The notes below the pieces were generated by a model. The model saw only the letters and a list, made by a program, of their open reading frames with translations. It ran no database searches and was not told the origin of the DNA. Shown one piece after another: positions 7,041-13,393 of a stretch of DNA of 17,298 nt; position 1 is the first letter of the stretch, and each line of letters begins with the position of its first letter. The stretch comes from Chloroflexota bacterium (GTDB lineage Bacteria; Chloroflexota; Dehalococcoidia; SM23-28-2; RBG-16-64-32). The translations under genes and the position numbers were made by a program. The stretch is from contig JACPQO010000162.1 of assembly GCA_016190405.1 (NCBI GenBank), positions 1-17,298 of the forward strand. The letters are read 5' to 3'.

Positions 7041-8240
7041 ATGAAGATCGTAAACTTCACCGCCACGCCGGTAGCCGTGCCCATGGAGGCGCCCCTGCGC
7101 CACTCCGCCGCCGTCCACCCGGGACGCTGCGTCCGCACCATCCTCCAGGTCTTCACCGACGACGGCATCGTCGGCATAGGCGAGCTGGAGGAGGCCGTCC
7201 ACCAGCAGCAGTTGGCCGTGCTCACGCCCCTGCTCATAGGGCGCGACCCCTTCGACCTGGAGGACCTGCGCGCCCAGATCATCGGCGCCGGCCACCTCCT
7301 GCTCCAGGGACAGTACCTCAGCCGGAACCGCATCTACGCCGGCATCGAGACCGCCCTCATGGACATCCAGGGCAAGGCCATCGGCCGCCCCCTCTACCAG
7401 ATCCTGGGCGGCCGCGTCCGCGACCGCATCCCGATGTCCGCCTACCTCTTCTACCGCTATGCTCACGGCGAACACCCGGAGGTCAGCACCCCGGAGGAGA
7501 TGGTCGATCACGCCCGCGACTTGGTCCGGCGCCACGGGTTCCGCACCCTGAAGCTCAAGGGCGGCGTCTTCCCGCCCGAGCACGAGATCGCCACCATCGC
7601 CGCCCTGCGCGAGGCCTTCGGGCCGGAGTGCAAGCTGCGGCTGGACCCCAACAACGTCTGGTCCCTGGGCACCGCCATTCGCGCCGGCCACAAGCTGCGC
7701 CAGTACGACCTAGAGTACCTGGAGGACCCCACCTGGGGCATCGACGGCATGGCCGAGGTCCAGCGGCAGACCGGCATCCCCCTGGCCACCAACATGTGCG
7801 TCGTCACCTTCGAGCAGATCCCCCCGGCCGTGGCCAAACGCGCCGTCACCGTCATCCTCTCCGACCCCTGGTACTGGGGCGGCCCCTGGGGGGTCAAGCA
7901 CCTGGCCGTCATCTGCCAGACCTTCAAGCTGGACCTGGGCATGCACAGCGGCCTGGAGCTGGGCCCCGGCCTGGCCACCATGCTCCACGTCGCCGCCAGC
8001 CTGCCCAACCTGGGCTACGCCGTCGACGCCCACTACCACCACCTGGTCGACGACGTCATCGCCGGCGGCAAGATGCAGTACGTGGACGGCGAGCTGGCCG
8101 TGCCGGAAGGGCCCGGCCTCGGCGTGGAGCTGGACGAGGCCCGAATGAAAGAGTACGCCGCCTACTACCAGCACGGCGGCTACAGCTTCCCCCTGGACCC
8201 CCAGCGCCCCGACTGGTACCAGCGGGTGCCCGCGTGGTAG
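7041..8240 (+). CDS. Enolase-superfamily acid-sugar dehydratase, glucarate dehydratase-like
   Basis: A 399-residue protein of the mandelate racemase/muconate lactonising enzyme fold. The active-site series follows glucarate dehydratase: KLK (171-173) at the second barrel strand, metal ligands D202 (LRLDPNN), E228 (YLEDP) and N251 (LATNM), and the His-Asp dyad D275 (LSDPWYW) with H302 (GMHSG). The spacings, and Asn as third ligand, match what I recall for the E. coli enzyme. Family chemistry is dehydration of an aldarate or aldonate to a 2-keto-3-deoxy acid; the exact sugar acid is not decided here. The ATG at 7041 was chosen because GGAGGG lies 8 nt upstream and MKIVNFTATPV is a typical start. 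An in-frame ATG at 7005 lies on the edge of a hairpin repeat. The SDR gene follows after 2 bp. Confidence 0.88.
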   Translation: MKIVNFTATPVAVPMEAPLRHSAAVHPGRCVRTILQVFTDDGIVGIGELEEAVHQQQLAVLTPLLIGRDPFDLEDLRAQIIGAGHLLLQGQYLSRNRIYAGIETALMDIQGKAIGRPLYQILGGRVRDRIPMSAYLFYRYAHGEHPEVSTPEEMVDHARDLVRRHGFRTLKLKGGVFPPEHEIATIAALREAFGPECKLRLDPNNVWSLGTAIRAGHKLRQYDLEYLEDPTWGIDGMAEVQRQTGIPLATNMCVVTFEQIPPAVAKRAVTVILSDPWYWGGPWGVKHLAVICQTFKLDLGMHSGLELGPGLATMLHVAASLPNLGYAVDAHYHHLVDDVIAGGKMQYVDGELAVPEGPGLGVELDEARMKEYAAYYQHGGYSFPLDPQRPDWYQRVPAW

Positions 8241-8242
8241 CG

Positions 8243-9340
8243 ATGTCGGACACCTGCTTCGTGACCGGCGCCGGCGGCTTCCTGGGCGCCGCCCTCTGCC
8301 GCCGCCTCCTGGCCGAGGGCTACAGCGTAAGGGGGCTCGACCTCCGCTTCGGCGACGACCACCCGCTTCCATCCGTTCGTCCTGAGCCTGTCGAAGGACG
8401 CGACCGGCCGCCATCCTCATCCGTTCGTCCTGAGCTTGTCGAAGGACGCGACCGGCCGGCGAGCGCTGAGCCTGCCGAAGCCTGTCCTGAGCGAAGCCGA
8501 AGGGCACGAGCGCCCGACTTCCAGCCCCTCCCAGGCGACATCTGCGACACCGACCTCCTGGCCCGCGGCTGTCAGGGCGCGACGTACGTCTTCCACCTGG
8601 CGGCCCTCCTTCCCCAGCGCAAGGCCCCGCCAGCCGAGATGCGCCGCGTGAACGTCGAGGGCGCGCGCCTGGTGCTGGAGGCTGCCCGCACGGCCGCGGT
8701 GCGGCGCGTCGTGCTTATGTCCAGCGCCGAGGTCTACGGCGTGCCGCGCGTCATCCATTGCCCGGAGGACGCGCCCCTGCGCCCCATCGGCGAGTACGGG
8801 CGCAACAAGGTGGAGGCGGAGCATCTGGCGGCGCAGGCCATGGCCCAGGGGCTGGAGGTCGCCGTCCTGCGGCCGCCCACCATCGTCGGCCCCGGCATGG
8901 CGGAGCGGCTCCTGCGCGGGACGCTGTCCGACCTCAGGCGCAACCGTCCGCTTTTTGTCCCCAGCGGCCCAACGCGCTTCCAGATGGTGGCTCTCTCCGA
9001 CGTGGTGGCGGCCTGCCTCCTCGCCGTGACCCGGCCGGAGGCCCGCGGCGAGACGTTCAACCTCGGCTCCGATGACGTGCCTACGCTGCTGGAGACAACC
9101 AGACGTCTGCGCACGCTGGTGGGCTCGCGCTCTAGCATCGTGCCCGTCCCCACGAGCGTTGCCCGGCTCTTCTTCCGCGCGCTCCTGACGCTGGGCCGCT
9201 CCCCCCTGGAGCCGGAGCACATTCAGATCGCCTTCTCCAACTACGTCTTCGATACGGCGAAGGCCAAGCGCCTCCTGGGCTGGCGGCCCTCGCTGGACAA
9301 CGCGCAGGCCCTGGCCGAGGCGTACCGAGGCCCGCAGTGA
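8243..9340 (+). CDS. Extended SDR, NAD-dependent epimerase/dehydratase, with repeat-derived insert
   Basis: A 365-residue extended short-chain dehydrogenase/reductase. The Rossmann glycine motif TGAGGFLG lies at 8-15, and D33 after the second strand favours NAD over NADP. The catalytic set is S160/S161 (VVLMSSAEVYG) with Y185 and K189 (EYGRNK). Members act on nucleotide sugars, uronates or sterol-like substrates; the substrate here is open, but a position between an acid-sugar dehydratase and NDH-2 suggests sugar oxidation. Residues about 41-92 are not family sequence: they are translated hairpin repeats (SVRPEPVEGRDRP, SVRPELVEGRDRP) inserted in frame in the surface loop after strand 2, and the conserved sequence resumes at LPGDICDTDLL. 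The start is the ATG 2 bp after the previous stop, and the end overlaps the next gene by GTGA. Confidence 0.88.
   Translation: MSDTCFVTGAGGFLGAALCRRLLAEGYSVRGLDLRFGDDHPLPSVRPEPVEGRDRPPSSSVRPELVEGRDRPASAEPAEACPERSRRARAPDFQPLPGDICDTDLLARGCQGATYVFHLAALLPQRKAPPAEMRRVNVEGARLVLEAARTAAVRRVVLMSSAEVYGVPRVIHCPEDAPLRPIGEYGRNKVEAEHLAAQAMAQGLEVAVLRPPTIVGPGMAERLLRGTLSDLRRNRPLFVPSGPTRFQMVALSDVVAACLLAVTRPEARGETFNLGSDDVPTLLETTRRLRTLVGSRSSIVPVPTSVARLFFRALLTLGRSPLEPEHIQIAFSNYVFDTAKAKRLLGWRPSLDNAQALAEAYRGPQ
8363..8518. repeat. In-frame hairpin-repeat insert inside the SDR gene, with 48-bp tandem duplication
   Basis: Two hairpins with arms CGTCC/GGACG surround the cores TGAGCCTGTCGAA (8378-8400) and TGAGCTTGTCGAA (8426-8448). 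The units 8370-8410 and 8418-8458 differ at one base, 8388 against 8436, and are spaced 48 bp apart, 16 codons. Diverged cores follow at 8467-8479 and around 8486-8503. The insert has no stop codon in the gene frame and its length keeps the downstream frame. It is the same repeat family as that at 6881-7005. Confidence 0.88.
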
Positions 9341-10587
9341 ACGCCTCTCGCCCGTCCGTCGTTATCGTGGGGGCCGGCTTCGGCGGCCTCAGGGTGGCCC
9401 GCGGGCTGCGCGGCGCCGCCGTCGATGTCACCATCCTGGACCGGCACAACTACCACACTTTCGTCCCCCTCCTCTATCAGGTCGCCACCGCCGGCCTGGA
9501 GCCGGAGGAGATCGCCCAGCCCATCCGGCGCATCCTGCGCGGCGCGCGTAACGTGCGCTTTCGCCTGGCCAGCGTGACCGGCGTCGATCTGGCCCGACGC
9601 GCCGTCCTCACCGAAGGCGGCGAGGTGGCCTACGACTACCTGGTGCTGGCCGCCGGCAGCGCCACCAACTACTTCGGCCTGGAGTCGCTGGCGCGGACGG
9701 CCTGCGCCCTGCGCGACCTGGACGACGCCGAGCGCCTGCGCGACCGCGTGCTCAGCGCCTTCGAGGCCGCCTCCAGCCAGCCCGACGCGGACCGCCGCCG
9801 GGACCTCATGACCGTCGTCATCGTGGGCGGCGGGCCCACCGGCGTGGAGCTGGCCGGCGCCCTGGCCGAGCTGCGGCGCCACGTCCTGCCCCACGACTAT
9901 CCGAACCTGGACCTCGCGCAGGCCCGCATCCTCCTCCTGGAGGCCGCCGACCGCATCCTGCCGGGGATGCCGGACCGGCTCCAGGCCAGAGCCCAGGAGA
10001 AGCTGCGTCAACTGGGCGTCGAGCTGCGCCTGCGCGCCCCGGTCGCCGGCGCCGACGAGGGCGGCGTCACGCTCGCCAGCGGCGAAAGGCTCGCCGCCGG
10101 GGCTGTCGTCTGGGTCGCCGGCATGGCCGCCACGCCCCTGGCCGAGGAGGTCGCAGCGCCGAAAGGCGCCGCCGGCCGCCTGACCGTCATGGCGTCCCTC
10201 CAGCTCCCGGAGCACCGGGAGGTCTACGTCATCGGCGACATGGCTCACGTGGGCGGCCCGGACTCGCTGCCGCATCCCATGCTGGCGCCCGTGGCCATCC
10301 AGCAGGCCGACCTGGTCGCCGAGAACATCCGGCGGCAGCTCGCCGGCAAGCCGGCGAAGAGATTCGTGTACAGAGACCGCGGCACCATGGTCACCATCGG
10401 ACGCAACGCGGCGGTGGCCAGCGTCTACGGCCTCCAACTCAGCGGCTTCCTGGCCTGGGTCATCTGGCTCACCGTCCACCTGGTCTGGCTCATCGGCTTC
10501 CGCAACCGGCTGCTGGTGCTGGTGAACTGGGCCTGGAACTACTTCACCTATGACCGCGCGGTGCGCTTGATCCGCGGCGGGCGCTAG
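9337..10587 (+). CDS. ndh: Type II NADH:quinone oxidoreductase (NDH-2)
   Basis: A 416-residue flavoprotein of the NDH-2 family, which passes electrons from NADH to membrane quinone without pumping protons. Two dinucleotide-binding folds are visible: FAD site VGAGFGGLR (11-19) and NADH site VGGGPTGVELAG (163-174) with the family glutamate E171. The FAD-closing motif is VYVIGDMAH, followed by the quinone-site-like PVAIQQADLVAENI. The C-terminal part has hydrophobic, tryptophan-rich helices (about 367-400, FLAWVIWLTVHLVWLIGF) for membrane attachment. Length is normal. The GTG at 9337 overlaps the SDR stop (GTGA), indicating translational coupling, which is unusual for a respiratory enzyme and suggests it reoxidises NADH from the upstream dehydrogenase. 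The gene ends 7 bp before the convergent Ldh_2 gene. Confidence 0.93.
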   Translation: MNASRPSVVIVGAGFGGLRVARGLRGAAVDVTILDRHNYHTFVPLLYQVATAGLEPEEIAQPIRRILRGARNVRFRLASVTGVDLARRAVLTEGGEVAYDYLVLAAGSATNYFGLESLARTACALRDLDDAERLRDRVLSAFEAASSQPDADRRRDLMTVVIVGGGPTGVELAGALAELRRHVLPHDYPNLDLAQARILLLEAADRILPGMPDRLQARAQEKLRQLGVELRLRAPVAGADEGGVTLASGERLAAGAVVWVAGMAATPLAEEVAAPKGAAGRLTVMASLQLPEHREVYVIGDMAHVGGPDSLPHPMLAPVAIQQADLVAENIRRQLAGKPAKRFVYRDRGTMVTIGRNAAVASVYGLQLSGFLAWVIWLTVHLVWLIGFRNRLLVLVNWAWNYFTYDRAVRLIRGGR

Positions 10588-10611
10588 CGTCCGGTCACCC
10601 AGACGCCCGCC
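10576..10611. terminator. Candidate bidirectional terminator hairpin between convergent genes
   Basis: GGCGGGCG (10576-10583) pairs perfectly with CGCCCGCC (10604-10611), spanning the stop codons of NDH-2 and Ldh_2, which are only 7 bp apart. The loop is long (20 nt) and there is no T-tract, so it would not be a classic intrinsic terminator. It could still limit read-through or stabilise 3' ends. Confidence 0.35.
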
Positions 10612-11686
10612 CCGCCACCTCCGTCAGACTCTCGATCCCCAGTTCGTCCGCGAACCGGTCGAGCCGCGCCAGCAGCTTGGGGTGCAGGGGCACGCCGTTC
10701 TTCTCTCGGTCGGCCCTGGTCTCGAACTCCCGCTGGCCCGGCACCAGCACTCGCTCCGCGCCCTCCGCCGGCTCCGCCTCCTGGAGCGTGCGCAGCATCT
10801 CGCCGACCCCCTGCCGGAACTGATCGGCATCCCCGAAGGCGGCGACGTCGAAGGCCGCGAAGAAGTGGCCGGCCTGGCTGCTGGCGTCGTCCAGGCGCAG
10901 GCTCCAGCCGGTGCCGGAGAGGATGCCACAGAAGATGTCCACCGCCACCGCCAGCCCGTAGCCCTTGTACGAGCTGCCTTCGGCGGTGCCGCCCAGCGGG
11001 GTCAGGCCGCCCTCGCGGTAGACGACGGCCGGGTCTGTAGTGGGACGGCCTTCGCCGTCCAGAGCCCAGCCCTCGGCCAGGGGCTCACCCGACCGGGCCG
11101 CCGTCTCCACCTTGCCCATGGCGATGGTGCTCGTGGTGACGTCGCAGACGAAGGGCGGCCCGCCGGCCGCCGGCGCGGCGATGGCGATGGGGTTCGTGCC
11201 CAGCATCTTCTTGCGGGCGAACGTGGGCACCACCCAGGCGCTGGCGTTGGTCATCGCCATGCCCACCAGCCCCTCGCGGGCCGCCATAAGGGCGTAGTAG
11301 CCGCTGGCCCCGAAATGGCGGCTGTTGCGCACCGCCACCGTGCCGACCCCTACCGCCTTCGTCTTCTCGATCGCCAGCGCCATGGCCCGCCGCGCCACCA
11401 GGAGCCCCAGCCCGCCGTCCCCGTCCAGCAGCGCCGTGGCCGGCGTCTCGCGCACCACCCTGACCTCCGCTCGCGCCTTCACGCGCCCCGACTGCAGCCC
11501 CGGCGCGTACCCCGGGTGCCAGTAGATATGGGCGATGCCGTGGGTGTCCAGCCCCATCAGGTCGGCGTCGATCAGCACCTCGGCCGCCTCCCGGGCGTCG
11601 TCCGGGGTCAGGCCCAGCTTCTCGAAGGCCAGGGCCGCGAAGGCGACGAGGTGTTCGCCTCGGACGCGGACGTACTCCTCGCTCAA
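10595..11686 (-). CDS. Ldh_2-family malate/L-lactate-type dehydrogenase, TTG start
   Basis: A 363-residue NAD(P)-dependent 2-hydroxyacid dehydrogenase of the Ldh_2 (malate/L-sulfolactate/ureidoglycolate dehydrogenase) family, unrelated in fold to classical LDH. Hallmarks are GLDTHGI (45-51), NSRHFGASGYY (121-131) with H124 as the probable catalytic histidine, GTNPIAIAAP (163-172), DVTTSTIAMGKV (182-193) and SYKGYGLAVAVDIFCGILSG. The frame is open far upstream, but family similarity starts at SEEYVRV. The TTG at 11686 overlaps the preceding stop as TTGA and has GAGGTG 7 nt upstream. Family members oxidise 2-hydroxyacids to 2-oxoacids; specificity cannot be read here. It is last in a five-gene leftward operon that also holds a D-2-hydroxyacid dehydrogenase of a different fold. 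Confidence 0.9.
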   Translation of the reverse strand: MSEEYVRVRGEHLVAFAALAFEKLGLTPDDAREAAEVLIDADLMGLDTHGIAHIYWHPGYAPGLQSGRVKARAEVRVVRETPATALLDGDGGLGLLVARRAMALAIEKTKAVGVGTVAVRNSRHFGASGYYALMAAREGLVGMAMTNASAWVVPTFARKKMLGTNPIAIAAPAAGGPPFVCDVTTSTIAMGKVETAARSGEPLAEGWALDGEGRPTTDPAVVYREGGLTPLGGTAEGSSYKGYGLAVAVDIFCGILSGTGWSLRLDDASSQAGHFFAAFDVAAFGDADQFRQGVGEMLRTLQEAEPAEGAERVLVPGQREFETRADREKNGVPLHPKLLARLDRFADELGIESLTEVAGRASG

Positions 11687-12387
11687 TGGCGCACCTCGGC
11701 GTCCCGGCGCGCCGCCTGGCGCTGGGCCAGGGCCGCCAGCGCCTGCGGCGAGAAGTCCGGCGACTGGCACAGGGCGATGATCTCGGCCTCGTCGGCGGCC
11801 AGGCGGCGCATGGCCGCCGGCAGCTCCGCCGCTATCTCGATGGGGACCGAGAGGACGCCGTGCTGGTCGCCGTGCAGCAGGTCGCCGGGCCTCACCGTCA
11901 GGCCCCCGACCGTCACCGGCACACCCACTTCCACGATGCGCAGGTAGGCGTGAGAGACCCCCACCGAACCGGCGAACAGGTGGAAGCCCAGGGCCCGCAC
12001 CTCGTCCAGGTCCCGCACCGACCCGTTGGTGACGGTGCCCAGGCAGCCCAGCGCCCGGTGGATATTGGAGTTCACCTCGCCCCAGAAGGCGCCCACACCG
12101 GGCGGGTCGTCCAGGTCCTGGATGACCACGATCCGGGGCGCCGGCACCGATTGCACGTGCGCCCACAGCTCCGGCGGCGGCCGCCGTTCCCCCGGCTGCG
12201 CGGCGCGGATGGTAGCCGTCGCCGCATACCCCACCATTGGCCCCAGCTCCGGGAAGACGCAGCGCACGCCGGCGTCCATGAAACCCTCGTTCCGCCCCCG
12301 CACGCCAAACACCTCGATCCCGTTGGCGACGGTCGGTGTGGAGAACTGGCGCAGCTCCTCGAGCACGTCGGGCGGTAGTGTCTTCAT
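11683..12387 (-). CDS. RraA-like family protein (putative 2-oxo acid aldolase)
   Basis: This 234-residue protein is a second RraA-like member, clearly diverged from the one at 6109-6813. It keeps FWGEVNSNIHRALG (101-114), TNGSVRDLDEV (120-130) and RPGDLLHGDQHGVLSVP. R125, D126 and E129 satisfy the RD-x2-E/D pattern of the HMG/CHA aldolases, making it the better candidate for a metal-dependent pyruvate aldolase or oxaloacetate decarboxylase. The ATG at 12387 has AGGGG about 7 nt upstream. It follows the D-2-hydroxyacid dehydrogenase gene by 23 bp, and its stop overlaps the Ldh_2 start, so the two proteins are likely made in similar amounts. True RNase E regulation, the historical meaning of RraA, is unlikely in this context. 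Confidence 0.86.
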   Translation of the reverse strand: MKTLPPDVLEELRQFSTPTVANGIEVFGVRGRNEGFMDAGVRCVFPELGPMVGYAATATIRAAQPGERRPPPELWAHVQSVPAPRIVVIQDLDDPPGVGAFWGEVNSNIHRALGCLGTVTNGSVRDLDEVRALGFHLFAGSVGVSHAYLRIVEVGVPVTVGGLTVRPGDLLHGDQHGVLSVPIEIAAELPAAMRRLAADEAEIIALCQSPDFSPQALAALAQRQAARRDAEVRH

Positions 12388-12410
12388 CCTGCGCCCCTCT
12401 CAGGCCTCCT

Positions 12411-13385
12411 CTAGTCCGGCCGGTTGACGATGTTCTCGCAGGGCTCGCCGGCCAGGCAGGCCAGCAGGTTCCGCACCGCCAGCTCGATCATGGCAGAGCG
12501 GGTCTCCCGGGTGGCCGTGCCGATGTGCGGCGTGATGATCACATTCGCCAGGCTCAGCAGCGGCTCGTCCGGGGCCGGCGGCTCCTGCTCCAGCACATCC
12601 AGGGCCGCGCCCGCGATGCGGCCCGTCTTCAGCGCCTCGAACAGCGCGGCCTGGTCCACGATGGCGCCGCGCGAGGTGTTGATCAGGTACGCCGCCGGCT
12701 TCATCAGCGCCAGCTCCCGCGCTCCGATGAGGTGCGCCGATCCGGGGGTCAGATTAGTGTGCAGCGTCAGAAAGTCGGCCTGACGCAGCGCATCTTCCAG
12801 ATCCGCGGCGCGGCCCACGCCCGGCGGCGATGGCACGTCCGCGCGCGCGTCGTGGTAGATGACGCGCATGTCGAAGGCCAGGGCCCGTCGCGCCACCTCC
12901 CGGCCGATGCGCCCCAGGCCGATGACGGCCAGCGTCTTCCCCCTCAGGTCCGTCCCGAACGGCGCCACGGCGCCCGAGGCGTCCCAGCGGCCTTCGCGGA
13001 CCACCTGCTCCGCTTCCGGAAGACGGCGGGAGAGCTGGAGCAGGAGGCCCATAGTGAGCTCGGCCACGGCATCGCTGAGGATGCCGGGGGTGTTGGTCAC
13101 CAGGACGCCCTTCCGGGTCGCCTGTTCCAGGTCCACATTGTCGTACCCCACGCCAATGTTGCTGAGGATGCGCAGCCGCTGCGCCGCCTCCAGGACGCCC
13201 GTATCGATCGCCAGGGACGAGGGTGCCAGCAGCCCCTCCACCTCGCGCGCCTGGCTCGCCAGCTCCTGGCGCGGGACCTGGCCCCGCCCCTCGTACGCCG
13301 TGACCTGGCAGCGCTCCAGCAGGGGCGCCAGGAAATGCTCCGGCAGGCGGGCGGCTACGTAGACCTTCGGCTTCGGAAGCAGCAT
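12411..13385 (-). CDS. D-isomer-specific 2-hydroxyacid dehydrogenase (glyoxylate/hydroxypyruvate reductase-like)
   Basis: A 324-residue NAD(P)-dependent oxidoreductase of the D-2-hydroxyacid dehydrogenase family. The substrate-domain loop SNIGVGYDNVD (75-85) is followed by the Rossmann motif VIGLGRIGREVA (154-165) and the catalytic triad R239 (NTSRGAIVD), E268 (LDVLEQEP) and H287 (ITPHIGTAT). The pattern is closest to glyoxylate/hydroxypyruvate reductases, which interconvert 2-oxo and D-2-hydroxy acids; specificity remains inferred. The frame continues upstream, but the ATG at 13385 has AAAAGGA close by and matches the family start (PKPKVYVAARLPE). It lies 8 bp after the lipoprotein gene and 23 bp before the RraA-like gene, all in one operon. 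No missing catalytic residue was seen. Confidence 0.92.
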   Translation of the reverse strand: MLLPKPKVYVAARLPEHFLAPLLERCQVTAYEGRGQVPRQELASQAREVEGLLAPSSLAIDTGVLEAAQRLRILSNIGVGYDNVDLEQATRKGVLVTNTPGILSDAVAELTMGLLLQLSRRLPEAEQVVREGRWDASGAVAPFGTDLRGKTLAVIGLGRIGREVARRALAFDMRVIYHDARADVPSPPGVGRAADLEDALRQADFLTLHTNLTPGSAHLIGARELALMKPAAYLINTSRGAIVDQAALFEALKTGRIAGAALDVLEQEPPAPDEPLLSLANVIITPHIGTATRETRSAMIELAVRNLLACLAGEPCENIVNRPD

Positions 13386-13393
13386 GGTCCTTT

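Noticed and set aside
7628..8242. Upstream extension of the SDR reading frame into the enolase-superfamily gene
   Set aside because: These 205 residues are an out-of-frame reading of the dehydratase; the Rossmann fold begins at the ATG at 8243.
8370..8458. CRISPR-like or phage-derived tandem repeat
   Set aside because: There are only two 41-bp units, the intervening bases are a few nucleotides of the same coding frame rather than unique spacers, and the unit belongs to a dispersed hairpin family.
9241..10479. Minus-strand open frame of 412 codons opposite NDH-2
   Set aside because: The sense strand encodes a complete NDH-2 with both nucleotide-binding motifs; the antisense product has no motif.
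10682..11947. Plus-strand open frame opposite Ldh_2 and RraA-like genes
   Set aside because: His/Arg/Ala-rich shadow of two well-supported genes; no start signal or domain.
11687..12166. Upstream extension of the Ldh_2 reading frame (about 160 residues)
   Set aside because: The extension is Gly/Arg/Ala-rich shadow sequence lying on the RraA-like gene; family similarity starts at the TTG at 11686, where the TTGA overlap and a ribosome binding site are found.
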